NCBI GenBank assembly: GCA_014238905.1
Contig: JABAAE010000008.1
Location: 162,086-226,085, forward strand
DNA from: Planctomycetota bacterium
Lineage (GTDB): Bacteria; Planctomycetota; Planctomycetia; Pirellulales; Pirellulaceae
Length of the DNA stretch: 64,000 bases
Direction of reading: 5' to 3'
Numbering within the stretch: position 1 is the stretch's first letter; the number at the start of each line of letters is the position of its first letter. Positions 1 to 10,700 of the stretch are shown here, piece after piece. The translations under genes were made by a program, and so were the position numbers. Under the pieces are notes generated by a model. The model was not told the origin of the DNA and ran no database searches. It worked only from the letters and a program-made list of their open reading frames with translations.

Positions 1-74
1 CCGATGACCCCTCAAAACCGATGACCCCTCAAAACCGATGACCCCTCAAAACCGATGACCCCTCAAAACCGATG
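1..74. repeat. 17-bp tandem repeat, 4 copies plus a partial
   Basis: The unit CCGATGACCCCTCAAAA is repeated four times without change and then partially, and it may continue beyond the window edge. Each copy carries ATGA, so a six-codon reading (M-T-P-Q-N-R) started in one copy ends at a TGA that overlaps the ATG of the next. It lies about 100 bp upstream of the first gene. A role in translation is inference only. Confidence 0.95.
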
Positions 75-175
75 GTCATTTCAACACTGAGTTTTCCCAG
101 GCATGACTCGATATTCCGCTCAACGGTGTAATACGGTTTTCCATCCTCATCCTTCCGCCCTGCATTAGACCCACC

Positions 176-1624
176 ATGAAATCCACTTTGATGATCGTGC
201 TGCTGAGTTCCTTCCTGATCACTCGTCCCTTGCCGGCCTCGGACTTGGCTCCTCTCGAGACTCAGCCCAACTCCTGGATGTGCTTACCCGGGGAGATCGT
301 TTTTTCGGATTCTTTCGACCCAAAATCGGTTTCTGATCGTTGGTTCTTTAAGGGAGAATTTGCCCTGCGTTCGGGTGGACTCCAAAGAACCCTCATTAAT
401 CCAAATCAAACCAGCCGGGTCTTTCTCAAAGACGCCAAATTCCACAATACGATCATCCAATTCGATTTCCAAATGGCCGGAAACACAACCGATCTACGCC
501 TGATCACAGGAAGCGGAGGTCACTACAACAGTGTTGTCCAGATTCGCACCGGCCACTTCGAGATCAACACTCCAGTCGACCGCACCGCCGGATTTGTGCC
601 AGACCAGCTTGGTGAATCCAACTTTAAACTGACACGGAATCAATGGCAAACCATGACGGTGGAATACTGGAACGACGAGGTCATAGCCCACCTGGGAAAT
701 GACTCATATGTAGTTGGCAAACACCCCATCGTCGATCGGACGCGTACCTATTTTGCATTTCAATTCGATCGCCCGGGAGCTTTCATCGATAACGTGCGAG
801 TATGGAACGCGACCGGCCAACGCAGTGATTGGGATACCAAAAGAGCCATTCTTTTAGAGGTCCAAAAAGAGCGACCGCCTGTCAAGCGGAATCCACGCGA
901 ACGATTTGACGTGGTGTACAAAAAGCTAAAATCCCGGCTTTCCCTGGAGGACCAGACCTACATCGGACTGGTTTCACGACACGCAAAACTGAAGGACTCA
1001 CTGCATTCCGATTACCCGCAAGCGTTTTTGACCCACAAACAGCTCGCCAAATCCATCAACGAAAAGAAAAAAGAAATCAAACGAACCGATCCCAACTTTC
1101 AAATCATGGAAACCCAGGTTCATAAAGCCGCCCGCGCAGAAGACCACTACGTGCTTTCAACCGGTCCGACCCTGGCCAGTCTTCCCAAACACCTCTATGC
1201 CTCCGAACTCAATCAAGTTCGAAAACGACTTGAGGACGCCGAGGACAAGCACCTCAAAAAACTGGTCGAGGAAACAGCTAAACGCCAAGAGGCACTCCGG
1301 TCACGATTCCCCGCTGCATTCCAAGACGTGGAATCGCTGGTTGCCAAACGCAACGCGACTCGAAAGTCTCTCAATCACGACACCGTCTTTCAGGCCCGCA
1401 ACAGAATCCTGATCGACGCCCAACGGGCCATCAAAGATTACGAGCGAAAGATCGCTCCGGCATTAGTCCAGCTTGAATCAGCTTCGAAAACGTACCTCGA
1501 TTCTCTCCAGCAAGGCCCCTCAGAGAGTCAATCTCAGGAAAATAAAAATAAAGAATCACAACGCAAATCAGGACAACGTAAATCAGGACAACGCAAATCA
1601 GCACAAGGCAAATCAACAAAGTAA
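176..1624 (+). CDS. Secreted LamG/DUF1080-like protein with coiled-coil and basic repeat tail
   Basis: Not assigned to a characterised function. The N-terminus is a signal peptide ending near PLPASD (residue 22). Residues about 40-215 look like the concanavalin-type jelly roll seen in DUF1080/LamG proteins (SFDPKSVSDRWFFKGEFALRS at the start, FIDNVRVW near the end), a fold that often binds or cleaves glycans. Residues about 225-450 are charged and helical with likely coiled coil. The last 25 residues are Lys/Ser/Gln-rich and built from a five-residue repeat (KSGQR). The next gene, a sulfatase, starts about 135 bp downstream on the same strand, so co-expression is possible. Confidence 0.75.
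   Translation: MKSTLMIVLLSSFLITRPLPASDLAPLETQPNSWMCLPGEIVFSDSFDPKSVSDRWFFKGEFALRSGGLQRTLINPNQTSRVFLKDAKFHNTIIQFDFQMAGNTTDLRLITGSGGHYNSVVQIRTGHFEINTPVDRTAGFVPDQLGESNFKLTRNQWQTMTVEYWNDEVIAHLGNDSYVVGKHPIVDRTRTYFAFQFDRPGAFIDNVRVWNATGQRSDWDTKRAILLEVQKERPPVKRNPRERFDVVYKKLKSRLSLEDQTYIGLVSRHAKLKDSLHSDYPQAFLTHKQLAKSINEKKKEIKRTDPNFQIMETQVHKAARAEDHYVLSTGPTLASLPKHLYASELNQVRKRLEDAEDKHLKKLVEETAKRQEALRSRFPAAFQDVESLVAKRNATRKSLNHDTVFQARNRILIDAQRAIKDYERKIAPALVQLESASKTYLDSLQQGPSESQSQENKNKESQRKSGQRKSGQRKSAQGKSTK
1565..1617 (+). repeat. 15-bp in-frame tandem repeat encoding KSGQR
   Basis: Three copies of AAATCAGGACAACGY (the third diverged) plus a partial copy form the end of the preceding gene. The 15-bp period keeps the reading frame and yields a basic tail. 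Confidence 0.9.
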
Positions 1625-1759
1625 TCACCAGACTCGGCCTTGGTGCGGACGCATCGAAAAAAGTCATACGCAAAAACCACTTGCCCAACGTAACCAACAG
1701 TACCCATCGGCCTTTTCAGGTCCGGTTAAATTTACAGGAAAACTGGAGCTTCCCCCAAA

Positions 1760-3730
1760 ATGAAAAAAATCCTGCTGATTGCCTGTCCTCTATTGGTCTT
1801 CCTGGCAAATCTCGAGACCGGTTTGGCAAACGGTCCCACTGTCGAGAAACCAAACATCCTGATCATCTTTATCGACGACATGGGATTTGCAGATCCGGGC
1901 TGCTTTGGAAATCCCCTTATCAAAACACCGCACATTGACCAACTCGCCCGTCAAGGCATTCGGCTGACCAATTTCTACGTCAATTCGCCCATTTGCTCTG
2001 CCTCGCGTGTCGCCATCACCACCGGTCAATACCAGGGACGATGGAAAATCCACTCGTTTTTGAATACACGAGCGGGTAATGCGAATCGCGGCATGGCAAA
2101 TTACCTGGATGCCAACGCACCAACGACCGCGAAAAAGTTGAAACAGGCAGGTTATGCCACAGCCCATTTCGGAAAATGGCACATCGGTGGTGGACGGGAC
2201 GTTGACGATGCCCCCCTGCCGAGTGCTTATGGCTTCGACGAATCACTGGTTTCCTTCGAAGGCCTCGGCGATCGACTCTGCTCCAATCCAAAATCCCTGG
2301 AGAAAGCCAGGGCGTTGGGACATGGCAACGTCATCCTCTGCAAACAATGGGAAAGAATGCAGATTCAGACCGACCGTACCATTGATTTTATTCACCGTCA
2401 TCGTCATGAACCTTTTTTTGTGCGTCTGTTTCCAAATGATGTTCATGACGCCCATGTTCCTCTTCCCGGAACGGCCGATGAGTTTCAGCAGCTTTCTGAC
2501 GACCCGTTTGTTCGAAATTTCTTGGCTGTTTTGAAAGAGATGGATCGTCAAATTGGTCGTGTGATGAAGACTCTTGACGAATTGAATCTCGACAAAAAAA
2601 CCTTGGTGATCTTCACCAGCGACAATGGCCCTACCGACTGGCCGCGAAAATACCTGACGGGCCCGCCCGCCGGTTTTGCCGGTCCCTATCGTGGCCGAAA
2701 ATGGTCCCTTTACGAAGGAGGGATCCGCATGCCGTTCATTGCCCGCTGGACCGGCACGATCCCAGCGGGGATCAAAGACACCACCAGTGTCGTTTCCGCC
2801 ATTGATCTTTCTCCAACGATCTGCCGACTGGTTGGAGTCCCCTCCGAAAACAATCTGGATGGTCTCGACCGAAGCGATGTGCTCTTGGGCCAACCATCCG
2901 AACGCCTTACGCCAGTATTCTGGCAATACGGTCATCCCCACGCCATCCTCAAAGGGGGCAAGCCAGAACACCAAAGTCCTACCTTTGCAGTCCGGCAAGG
3001 AAAATGGAAATTCCTGGTCAATCCCGATGGCAGTGAAGCCCAACTTTTTGACCTTCAATCCGACGAAAGCGAAACAAAGAATTGCCTGCTGAAAAATCCG
3101 GATCAAGCCGAAAAAATGGGCTCTCAAATAGGTAACTGGGCCAGGGAACTCGGTTTTGATTTTGACGCCGACGCCAAACTCACCCCACCAAAACCTACCA
3201 TCGCGATCCCTGCCAGCGGTCAGCTACTTCGCTTTGTGAATCACGGGGTGGGGGGACAGCGGGATTCGCTTCAATTTGACGGAAATTCCTGGCTTGACCT
3301 GCCGGCGTTTAGAAGCCCCCGGGTCGCAGGTGGCCGTTCATTGCAGATCAAGGGGAAGATCCGACCTCTTTCAAAGTCTGGCGTGATTCTGGCGCATGGG
3401 GATCGACAGGCAGGCTACAGCATTTATCTGGACCAAGGCCATCTCTGCTTCGCAACCTGCGCCAAAACAAAACGAACGATTGTCCGTACGCCGGATCAAA
3501 TCCAAGGCTTGGTCCCATTTCAGGCCACCTGGAGCCCCAAGGGAGAAATCTTCCTAAAAATCAATGGCAAGTTGGTGGCCAGGTCAACAGCAGACGTGAT
3601 TCAACGTCAGCCCGATGACTCCATGCAAATCGGGGCCGACCTCCATCAGCCAGTCGGAGATTACACAACTCCCAACCCATTTTCTGGCATAATAGAAGAT
3701 CTCTCATTTCGATATCCCAACGGTAATTGA
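1760..3730 (+). CDS. Secreted sulfatase (S1 family) with C-terminal LamG-like domain
   Basis: Hydrolyses sulfate esters, probably on a glycan in the periplasm or outside the cell. A signal peptide covers residues 1-23. The sulfatase core starts at KPNILIIFIDDMG, with the metal-binding Asp pair. Cys79 in CSASR fits the C-x-P/A-x-R motif that is converted to formylglycine. GKWHIGG and TSDNGPTD are further family motifs. Residues about 490-655 form a second, beta-rich module (SLQFDGNSWLDLPAF and similar) resembling LamG/concanavalin domains, possibly for substrate binding. No maturase is present in the window. The substrate cannot be told from sequence alone. Confidence 0.93.
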   Translation: MKKILLIACPLLVFLANLETGLANGPTVEKPNILIIFIDDMGFADPGCFGNPLIKTPHIDQLARQGIRLTNFYVNSPICSASRVAITTGQYQGRWKIHSFLNTRAGNANRGMANYLDANAPTTAKKLKQAGYATAHFGKWHIGGGRDVDDAPLPSAYGFDESLVSFEGLGDRLCSNPKSLEKARALGHGNVILCKQWERMQIQTDRTIDFIHRHRHEPFFVRLFPNDVHDAHVPLPGTADEFQQLSDDPFVRNFLAVLKEMDRQIGRVMKTLDELNLDKKTLVIFTSDNGPTDWPRKYLTGPPAGFAGPYRGRKWSLYEGGIRMPFIARWTGTIPAGIKDTTSVVSAIDLSPTICRLVGVPSENNLDGLDRSDVLLGQPSERLTPVFWQYGHPHAILKGGKPEHQSPTFAVRQGKWKFLVNPDGSEAQLFDLQSDESETKNCLLKNPDQAEKMGSQIGNWARELGFDFDADAKLTPPKPTIAIPASGQLLRFVNHGVGGQRDSLQFDGNSWLDLPAFRSPRVAGGRSLQIKGKIRPLSKSGVILAHGDRQAGYSIYLDQGHLCFATCAKTKRTIVRTPDQIQGLVPFQATWSPKGEIFLKINGKLVARSTADVIQRQPDDSMQIGADLHQPVGDYTTPNPFSGIIEDLSFRYPNGN

Positions 3731-4258
3731 TTCCTTTGTAGAAAATCAATTCGACAGTCGGCTGGCTATCGACCCCTAGTGACATCGCTGGCATTAAGGA
3801 ATGACCGCATCACCTCGATAGCGAAAATGTGTCTGATACCTGGAGGGGGATCGATCGCCCCAAGGAACAAACCACTGTTCTGAAAAACAAGCGATCCCAA
3901 TGGGGCACCGGCGATGCAAGAGGGACAATGGAAACGGGAATTGCCTTCCCGCAGGAAGGGGCGAACCGAATGATACGATCTTTCGGTTATCGGTCAGAAA
4001 GCCATCACGTCGCTCAGTATCATCCAGCTATTGTGAATCGCATGAAATCCATGCTCAAAAGCGGGGTTGACCAGCGACCCGACAGGTGTGAAAAGAAAAA
4101 CGCCAACAAGAAAAAGCAGAAGCAGCCCCTTTGAGGTAGCTCACTCGCTACCGGCGTTCCCATCGCTGCTGGGGTGAGTCCCGGCCTTGGCTCAATTCAT
4201 GGACGATCCTGATAGTCCCCGAGGACCAACCTAAGTCCCATTGCCCAGCAAACCATCT
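3731..4258. other. Intergenic, 528 bp, no convincing gene
   Basis: An AT-rich inverted repeat (AATTGATT / AATCAATT, 3725-3751) overlaps the sulfatase stop, but no T-run follows it. A 101-codon plus-strand reading (3829-4134) has a Lys-rich end and resembles nothing I know. A short inverted repeat GGTAGC/GCTACC lies near 4135-4152. I see no RNA gene. Confidence 0.5.
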
Positions 4259-5041
4259 CTACTGAGCGAACAACCATTTCCATGTTTTGGGATCCTGATA
4301 GGCCCTTTCCCATGCCTCCACGTGATCGGCATCCTCGTAGGTCGTCAACCTGACCTTTTGATGGCCAGCCTCTTTGAGCATTTGGACCAAAACCTCTGTC
4401 TCCTGAATCGGGACCGAACGATCTTTTGCACCGTGGAAAGCCAAAATTGGCAGCCGGACGGCCCGTTTTAAACCGGCTGGAAGGAACTCGTTGGTAATCC
4501 CTTTCTTGGAACCCGGTCGGTTACTCGGCAGTTTGAACGGATCACCGCCACCACAAATCGGAATCGCTGCTGCAAAGAACTCGGGATAATGTGAAATGAA
4601 GCTCCAAATACCGTAACCACCCATGCTCAATCCGGTCACGTAAAGTCGATCTGTGTCCACATCGCCCCGCTCCTGAACGACTTCTTCTACGAGAGCCTTC
4701 AGAGTTTTGACTCGCCACCAGCTGTCGCGAGGACATTGCGGCGAAATCACAAGACAACCGGCCAGCTCTTTAAACTCCTCAATCAACTTCGGCGGTCCAT
4801 GCTTTTTGACCTTTTTGATATCCGCCCCACACTCTCCGTAACCATGGAGAAACAACAACAAAGGCCAACCATTGGCTGGCTTATTCCCTGTGGGTGCCTG
4901 GACCAGATAACGCAACCGCTGATCACCCACTTTCTGTTTCATTATCTTGGTCACCTCGCCAGGGAAGTCCTCTATCCCCTCCACAGATGAACTGCAGCAG
5001 CACAGAAGGAAACAGAAAGGTATGAATAAAGGTTTAAGCAT
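4259..5041 (-). CDS. Secreted alpha/beta-hydrolase esterase, probable lipoprotein
   Basis: A serine esterase of the prolyl-oligopeptidase/PHB-depolymerase-like type. LLLFLHGYGE provides the oxyanion region. VTGLSMGGYG holds the nucleophile serine (GxSxG), AFHGAKDRSVP the acid, and DADHVEAW the histidine. The N-terminus is hydrophobic and ends in LLCCCSSS, suggesting lipid attachment at one of the cysteines. The ATG at 5041 is preferred over the one at 5056 because GGAG lies five bases before it. Such esterases in sulfatase-rich regions often remove acetyl or feruloyl groups from polysaccharides, but this substrate is inferred. Confidence 0.85.
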   Translation of the reverse strand: MLKPLFIPFCFLLCCCSSSVEGIEDFPGEVTKIMKQKVGDQRLRYLVQAPTGNKPANGWPLLLFLHGYGECGADIKKVKKHGPPKLIEEFKELAGCLVISPQCPRDSWWRVKTLKALVEEVVQERGDVDTDRLYVTGLSMGGYGIWSFISHYPEFFAAAIPICGGGDPFKLPSNRPGSKKGITNEFLPAGLKRAVRLPILAFHGAKDRSVPIQETEVLVQMLKEAGHQKVRLTTYEDADHVEAWERAYQDPKTWKWLFAQ

Positions 5042-5171
5042 CAGGACTCCACGCATTCACAAGAAAAATTTTTAATCGACATCCTAGTCCAGTTGCCATT
5101 TCAAATGCAGCCCCGACCTTGCCACACCCATTGCCGCATCAAACACATCTTCCACGCCATCCCCCTAACTC

Positions 5172-5204
5172 CCTGTTGGTAGTTGGACACCAACTACCAA
5201 CAGG
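5172..5204. repeat. Perfect 15-bp inverted repeat
   Basis: The arms CCTGTTGGTAGTTGG and CCAACTACCAACAGG are exact complements separated by ACA, giving a very stable hairpin on either strand. No T-run follows on either side, so it is not a standard intrinsic terminator. It lies between an esterase start and a SUKH-like gene stop, both on the minus strand. The rest of the 5042-5374 spacer shows nothing else. Confidence 0.95.
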
Positions 5205-5374
5205 TTCGCTTGACCACGGACAGGACAAGTGGAGCTGGAAATCAAATAAAATCGATCCGAATCCTCGTTCGACAAACGGCCAAATTGACGACGGCAGTCG
5301 TTTCAACATCCGTAGTCAGTTTGTCTAAACCCAACAGCTAGTGCGATTCCGCCCAGCCCCGGATACGGTGATGA

Positions 5375-6313
5375 TCAACGCAAAAGTAACTCACGCAAGG
5401 CAGCAACATCTTTTTGCAAGGCTGATTCAAGAACCTGATTGGAAGCGCGAAAAAAGCTGATAAAGTCCTTCGCGACCAGCGAAACAGAATCCGGATCATG
5501 AACGAATCTGATCAGTTGCCCATAATTTCCAGACATGGCGGGAATCGCATCGAATCGGAGCACTGTAATTCCGGTGGATTGAGCAATTGGAAACCACAGC
5601 TTGTGCTGCAGAATCCCTGGTTGAATTTCCGGGTCGGCATATTGCTCAAATTCCTGGCCAAAATCTTCTTCATCATCGCTCGGTGGACCTTCCGATTCGT
5701 CAGAGATGCATCCCTGAGACCACAATTTTAATAGCGAGTCCGATAATGAAGAAAACTGGCACGGTGTACACCAGAGTGGATCACTTTCCCCGCCATCCAA
5801 GAACCAGTAATCATCGCCTGACCCGTCAGCTAATCGCCACATAGCCCTGGTGTGATTATCCAGACGCAAACCGACCACCGCCTCCACAAACCGAATGGAG
5901 TGAGGAGATAAACCGGGGCGAATTTTGAACTCGATTCCCAACCTCTTGAACACTCGTCGGACACGTTTCAATTCGACCTTTACTTCATCGAGAGCCTGCG
6001 GATCGACTTCAAAGGATCCTAATTCGCCAGATTTAATGCCCTCCGCCGCAGATTGCACATGGTCTTTCATCGCGGCGTAGGCGTTTTGTGTCGACTTTAA
6101 TCCCTCTACTTCGGTCTCGATGTCCTCCAACAGACTTTTTAATTCCACAATGCGGCGGGAGTCCCTCGCCGCCAACGCCGAATCCATCGCTGACCGCTCG
6201 TGAACTTGTCGCGTTCCAAATGCCGTAATCCCGCTCTGGCAGACCTGCATGCCATGCTGCATCGTTCCGATCAAAGTGGAGACACACTCGTCGATCCAAC
6301 CTGTATCAGTCAT
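5375..6313 (-). CDS. SUKH/SMI1-KNR4-like protein with helical N-terminus
   Basis: Cytoplasmic, with no signal peptide. The first ~115 residues are helical and charged. Residues about 115-300 resemble the SMI1/KNR4 (SUKH) fold: an initial FVEAVVGLRLDNHTRAMWRLADGS segment, the central WFPIAQSTGITVLRFD, then GQLIRFVHDPD and a final LVAKDFISFF. SUKH proteins include many immunity proteins against polymorphic toxins but also general partners, and no toxin gene is seen beside it. The ATG at 6313 was chosen over the upstream TTG at 6325. Confidence 0.65.
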   Translation of the reverse strand: MTDTGWIDECVSTLIGTMQHGMQVCQSGITAFGTRQVHERSAMDSALAARDSRRIVELKSLLEDIETEVEGLKSTQNAYAAMKDHVQSAAEGIKSGELGSFEVDPQALDEVKVELKRVRRVFKRLGIEFKIRPGLSPHSIRFVEAVVGLRLDNHTRAMWRLADGSGDDYWFLDGGESDPLWCTPCQFSSLSDSLLKLWSQGCISDESEGPPSDDEEDFGQEFEQYADPEIQPGILQHKLWFPIAQSTGITVLRFDAIPAMSGNYGQLIRFVHDPDSVSLVAKDFISFFRASNQVLESALQKDVAALRELLLR

Positions 6314-6325
6314 GGGTTCTGCCAA

Positions 6326-6739
6326 TGGGTTGCTTGTTGGTGCCGGTCTATTCCTTAAGTTTCATCACGAAATACCATCACGCTCGACTTTTCTTCCCAG
6401 ATAGGATGGTCCACTACCGGGCAGCCCACGTCGGTACGTTGAACTCAGAATACCGACCCCTTTGTTGTACCAAAGATTCGGTCGCCGTTTTTGGCATCCG
6501 CCAAGAAAGCCACACTTTCACTTCATCGCAGGCATCCCATCCCCGAATTTTCTGGATATCTGGAACCGTAAAAGCACCAAAACGCGCCAAGCCCAACCGA
6601 TTGCGATGGGCCTATCGTAACGCCGGAAGAGATCTGTATTCCTCGATCTCCCCCAAACCAAGCAGGCTATATTTCCTATTCAACGGCCCCAACGATTCGC
6701 TCCCACCAATCGAGATCCACCGGAGAATCGGAATTCGAT
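6326..6739. other. Intergenic, 414 bp
   Basis: No convincing gene. A 60-codon minus-strand reading (6414-6596) and a plus-strand reading running into nanA antisense show no recognisable domain. Confidence 0.45.
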
Positions 6740-7669
6740 TCAATTTGCGACGGGTCCAGTTTCGTGCCATTCAAAAAAACCGATCGACTGTAAATCCGCT
6801 CGCAGATCGGCGACCTCCGTTGCGGATAATCGGCCCTGTGGTAAACGGCAACCACCAACGTCCAAACCCTGCATACACAATACCGATTTCATCGCCGCAT
6901 GAAATGGAAACTGATTCAACACCCGAATCATTTCCACCGACTTTGATTGCCATAGCCTTGCTTCAGCGATTCCTCCGCTGGCAAAAGCGTCGATTATTTT
7001 TTGGTAAATCGGAAATGCAATATTATACGTGCTGCCAATCGCTCCCTTAGCCCCTGTGGCGATAGCACCCAGTAACATTTCATCACATCCCCAAACTACG
7101 TCATATCGACCGTCATCCAATTCAAGACACTCCTGAAATTCAAACAGCTTTGAGTCGGTATACTTGAGCCCCACCAGGTTGGCGATACGATCGCGTGATT
7201 GGCGAAGAAAATCGACAATGTCCAGTGTCGATCCTGTTAGTGTTGGAATGTGGTAATAATAAAAGGGTAACGAAGGCGCGCCACCGGCGACTTCGGACAT
7301 GCATTCAATTAAGACTTCAACGTCGCTGATCTTAAAGTAAGAAGGGCACGTGGCGGACACGACATCCGCACCAATTTCCTGTGCATGCGCTGCCAGATTC
7401 CTGGCTTCCGCCAGACTGTTATGCCCCACCTGAACAATGACCGGGACCCGGCCATTGGTGGCAGTCACGTAGGCTTCGGCGACGCTTTTTCGCTCATCAC
7501 TGGATAACGACATGCCCTCCCCGGTACTACCACAAACATAAAGGCCCGCCACTCCGTGTCCTAGCAGGTTTTCGACCATCGGTTGAATCACCGATAAATT
7601 CAGCCGTCCATCGTCATTCAAGGGGGTATAGGTTGCCGCAACCAGGCCGGACAATTTATTTAATTTCAT
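6740..7669 (-). CDS. nanA: N-acetylneuraminate lyase (DHDPS superfamily)
   Basis: Cleaves N-acetylneuraminate to N-acetylmannosamine and pyruvate in the cytoplasm, the first intracellular step of sialic-acid use. The 310-residue TIM barrel has GSTGEG (47-52), which binds the pyruvate carboxylate. YYYHIP at 137-142 holds the catalytic tyrosine and is typical of NanA rather than dihydrodipicolinate synthase. VGLKYTDSK has the Schiff-base Lys169. The open frame extends upstream to 7918, but the ATG at 7669 gives the canonical N-terminus (MKLNKLSGLVAAT). It lies 82 bp after the stop of the sialidase-containing giant ORF on the same strand, which supports a sialic-acid assignment. Other keto-acid aldolases of the family remain possible. 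Confidence 0.9.
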   Translation of the reverse strand: MKLNKLSGLVAATYTPLNDDGRLNLSVIQPMVENLLGHGVAGLYVCGSTGEGMSLSSDERKSVAEAYVTATNGRVPVIVQVGHNSLAEARNLAAHAQEIGADVVSATCPSYFKISDVEVLIECMSEVAGGAPSLPFYYYHIPTLTGSTLDIVDFLRQSRDRIANLVGLKYTDSKLFEFQECLELDDGRYDVVWGCDEMLLGAIATGAKGAIGSTYNIAFPIYQKIIDAFASGGIAEARLWQSKSVEMIRVLNQFPFHAAMKSVLCMQGLDVGGCRLPQGRLSATEVADLRADLQSIGFFEWHETGPVAN

Positions 7670-7751
7670 TCTCAATACGCTTTCTTTATGGACTGGACCA
7701 TGGTGACCATTCCAGCATAGCCGACGGCGGCAGGAACGGGTTGGGCGTTGA

Positions 7752-10700
7752 TCACTTAACGAGAGAACGAGCATCGTTCCCTGGATGCCCATTTTGTAAA
7801 ACACCCTCGACCGATGGTTGGTCTCTTGGAAAAATGGATTGTTGGGTGGGTGCCAGGTAAGACAAGTACCTCCATCCTTCAGCGGGAGATCGCAACCGGT
7901 TCTTGACCACCTCGTCATTTTCCTGCATTAACAATCGAAGTTTTTTCGGGTCCGCAAGTGGATCATCTGTTTTCTTCTCCCATTCCCGCAGCGAATCCTG
8001 AAGACGGTTTATGATGACGGAAAATTCCTTGTCGCCGGATAGGTCATTCCATTCGTAGGGGTCATTCCACAGATCATAAAGCTGGTATTCGGGTGGATGA
8101 AGCCAACGCTCATATCCCTGTTTTGTTTCGTTGGTAGCTCCTGCAAGTTCCTCTTCCGAAAGACAACCGGTCCAATGCCCCGCGCCATGATCTCGGTAAT
8201 AGCGAGCTGCGGGGTCTTCGCGATCACGCACCGGCGAGTAGATCAGTTTATATCTGATATCCCGCAGGGTCCGTTGGGGAAAAGTATGTCTGGCTGCGTC
8301 ACAGTTGCGTTCGCAGACGAGATAATTCCTGAAACGCTCCTGTGGATTTTCCTGCAGGACGGATCGCAATGTTTGCCCAGGCAACCCGACCTGAGCCTCA
8401 ATACCGGCTGCGTCCAGAAATGTCGGCAAAAGATCGATCGTAGAGACCAGAGCCCGGGATCTCCGGTTGGGCCGGGTTACTCCCGGCCAGCGAATCAAGA
8501 ACGGCACATGCAGTCCAGCTTCGTAGACGGTCACCTTACCACGGGCCATTTGAGCACCATGATCACCAACAAAAACAACTAATGTGTTCTCCGCTTTTCC
8601 GGAGGCGTCCAGCTCCGCCAGCAGCTGGCCAACGCAAGCGTCCAACCTCAACATACTGTTGTAGTAGCTTTCTGCCACCCCACGCAAACGAAGCGTTGAA
8701 CTCCCAACGTATGGCATCAGTTTTACTTTTTCAGGATCGACCGGCCATTTGGGAAGGCCATCGACTGTGTTCTGAAGTGGCCAGTGAGCATCCGGGTAAT
8801 TGACCGTCATGAAAAAAGGAGCGTTGCCATCTCGAAAAAACTTTCCCGCCTGAACGGCATATTCGGCGACCTTTTTCTTTGAGAAATTCGACGTTTTCTG
8901 AAATCGAAAATCAACAAAATCCTCAACCGCCTCAGCGGGAATGACGTGCGTTTTACCTATCAGCCCGGTCCGATATCCCGCTTTCTTGAGTAGCGAATAG
9001 GTCGTCGGCCACTTCCGAAACCAACGGTAGTTGTGTGTCGCCAAACCAAGCTGACCGTTTTGATGAGGATAGAGTCCTGTAAAAAGAGTGCTTCTGGACG
9101 GACTGCAAACCGATTGTGTGACGTACCCGTTTTCAAAGAGGACTCCCTGTGAAGCAAGTCGATCCAAGCTCGGTGTTTCAATTATCGGGTCACCATAGCA
9201 AGACAGTTCACAGCCATGATCTTCTCCAACAATCAACAAGATATTAGGGCGTCTTCTGGTATCCACGTTGATTCCCTGATCCTGCTCCAACCGGGCATAA
9301 AGCGATTCTTCACTTTCGGTCGAAAAGGGAGAGGCCGGCAACCCGGCGCTATTACCGAGGTTCACTGGCGGATCAGGATACGGCAACCACGCGTAACGCA
9401 CATGCAATGGCACACCGACCTGTGGACTGGTCAGCTCGATACTATTGCTGTCCTTCAGCTCGACCTTGGCCGGATGAAAAACCTGATTTTCGCCGCAGAT
9501 TTCGAAGTGCCGTATTGGATGTCCGTCTAACGATCGAAGACCGTCGGCGACGTGTTCAAAATCGACAACCAGCGATCCGCCTTCTCTGTGGACCACATCA
9601 AGCAACGGCCCCGAATAATTGGCATGCGTTTTTGATCGGTAAATGGTACCCAGTGCCCAGTTCGCAAGCCGATCCCCCACCGGCTTCTTCAGCATAGGAT
9701 GCACGTTGGTAGGATGGCCTATATCGATGGTAATCGCCATCCCCACGTTGTTGAGTTGACCGAGCATTCGGCGTTGACCTTCCCGAAACCATGGCCATTG
9801 AGGGCGATTCAACGCCGGCAGCTGAACAAAGAGAAATGGAAAATCACCCTGTCCCCACTCTGCTCGCCATTGTTGGATCAGCAGAGGAAATAACCGCCCA
9901 TGCTCGCGGACCCTGGTTCGTGTCTCGGCATTGGATTCCCCCTGATACCAGATAGCTCCCTGTATGGCAAAAGGCACCAATGGCTTGATACCTGCCGCCC
10001 ACATAAAACCGGGTTTGAATGAGTGATTGGGTCCAAAACCATCCCCTGGAATCGAATCACCCGCCTGGATGGCAGACAGCAGGTTCTGATGTCCTCGGCT
10101 ACGGCAAAAGTCACCCAGTCGCTCATTATCAAGCCAATTGCCGCAAACCAGTCCCTTCAAATCCGAGTCGGCCGCCAAGGCTTCACGAGAAATCCACGCC
10201 TCGGTAGGTGTTCCGCCGACCGCCGGACAGATCAGGCCGATTGGAACATTGAGTTGTTGCTGTAGACGACTCCCGAAATACCAAGCAACGGCTGAAAAGC
10301 CAGGTAGCGATTCCGGCAATGCAACCTGCCAGTGGCCTTCACAAAATGCCCCCGGGGTCAACCGAGCCAAATGTTGTGCCGTGTAGACGCCGGAGGATCC
10401 ACCCGCGCCACCGACCAGATGCAATAACCGGATATTTGGGAACGTCTTTTCCGATAGTACCTTTTTCCCGTTGACCGATTGAGCAACCGACCATTCCATG
10501 TTGGACTGGCCGGCGCAGATCCAAACCTCACCAATCAGAATATCCTTCAATTCCAGCCGTTCTTTTCCGGACTCAATAGTCAGCGAGGTCGCCGTGGCCG
10601 ATACAGCCTGTGGTGGAAATTCAACCCTCCATTCCCCTTGTGAGTTAACGGTGGTCTTGCGTTGCTGACTTCCCAGTCGCAGCAAAACTTCGCTGCCAGG

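Noticed and set aside
40-175. A minus-strand reading upstream of the first gene gives a plausible peptide (KPYYTVERNIES).
   Set aside because: No start codon or ribosome-binding site was found, it runs into the antisense of the first gene's start, and it ends in the tandem repeat.
2243-3127. Long minus-strand reading inside the first sulfatase.
   Set aside because: It is antisense to a clear sulfatase and has no domain of its own.
3829-4134. 101-codon plus-strand reading after the first sulfatase.
   Set aside because: It has no recognised domain, no signal peptide and a low-complexity Lys-rich end; probably chance.
7669-7918. Longer N-terminus for N-acetylneuraminate lyase.
   Set aside because: The extra 83 residues are unlike the family, and the ATG at 7669 gives the canonical start.
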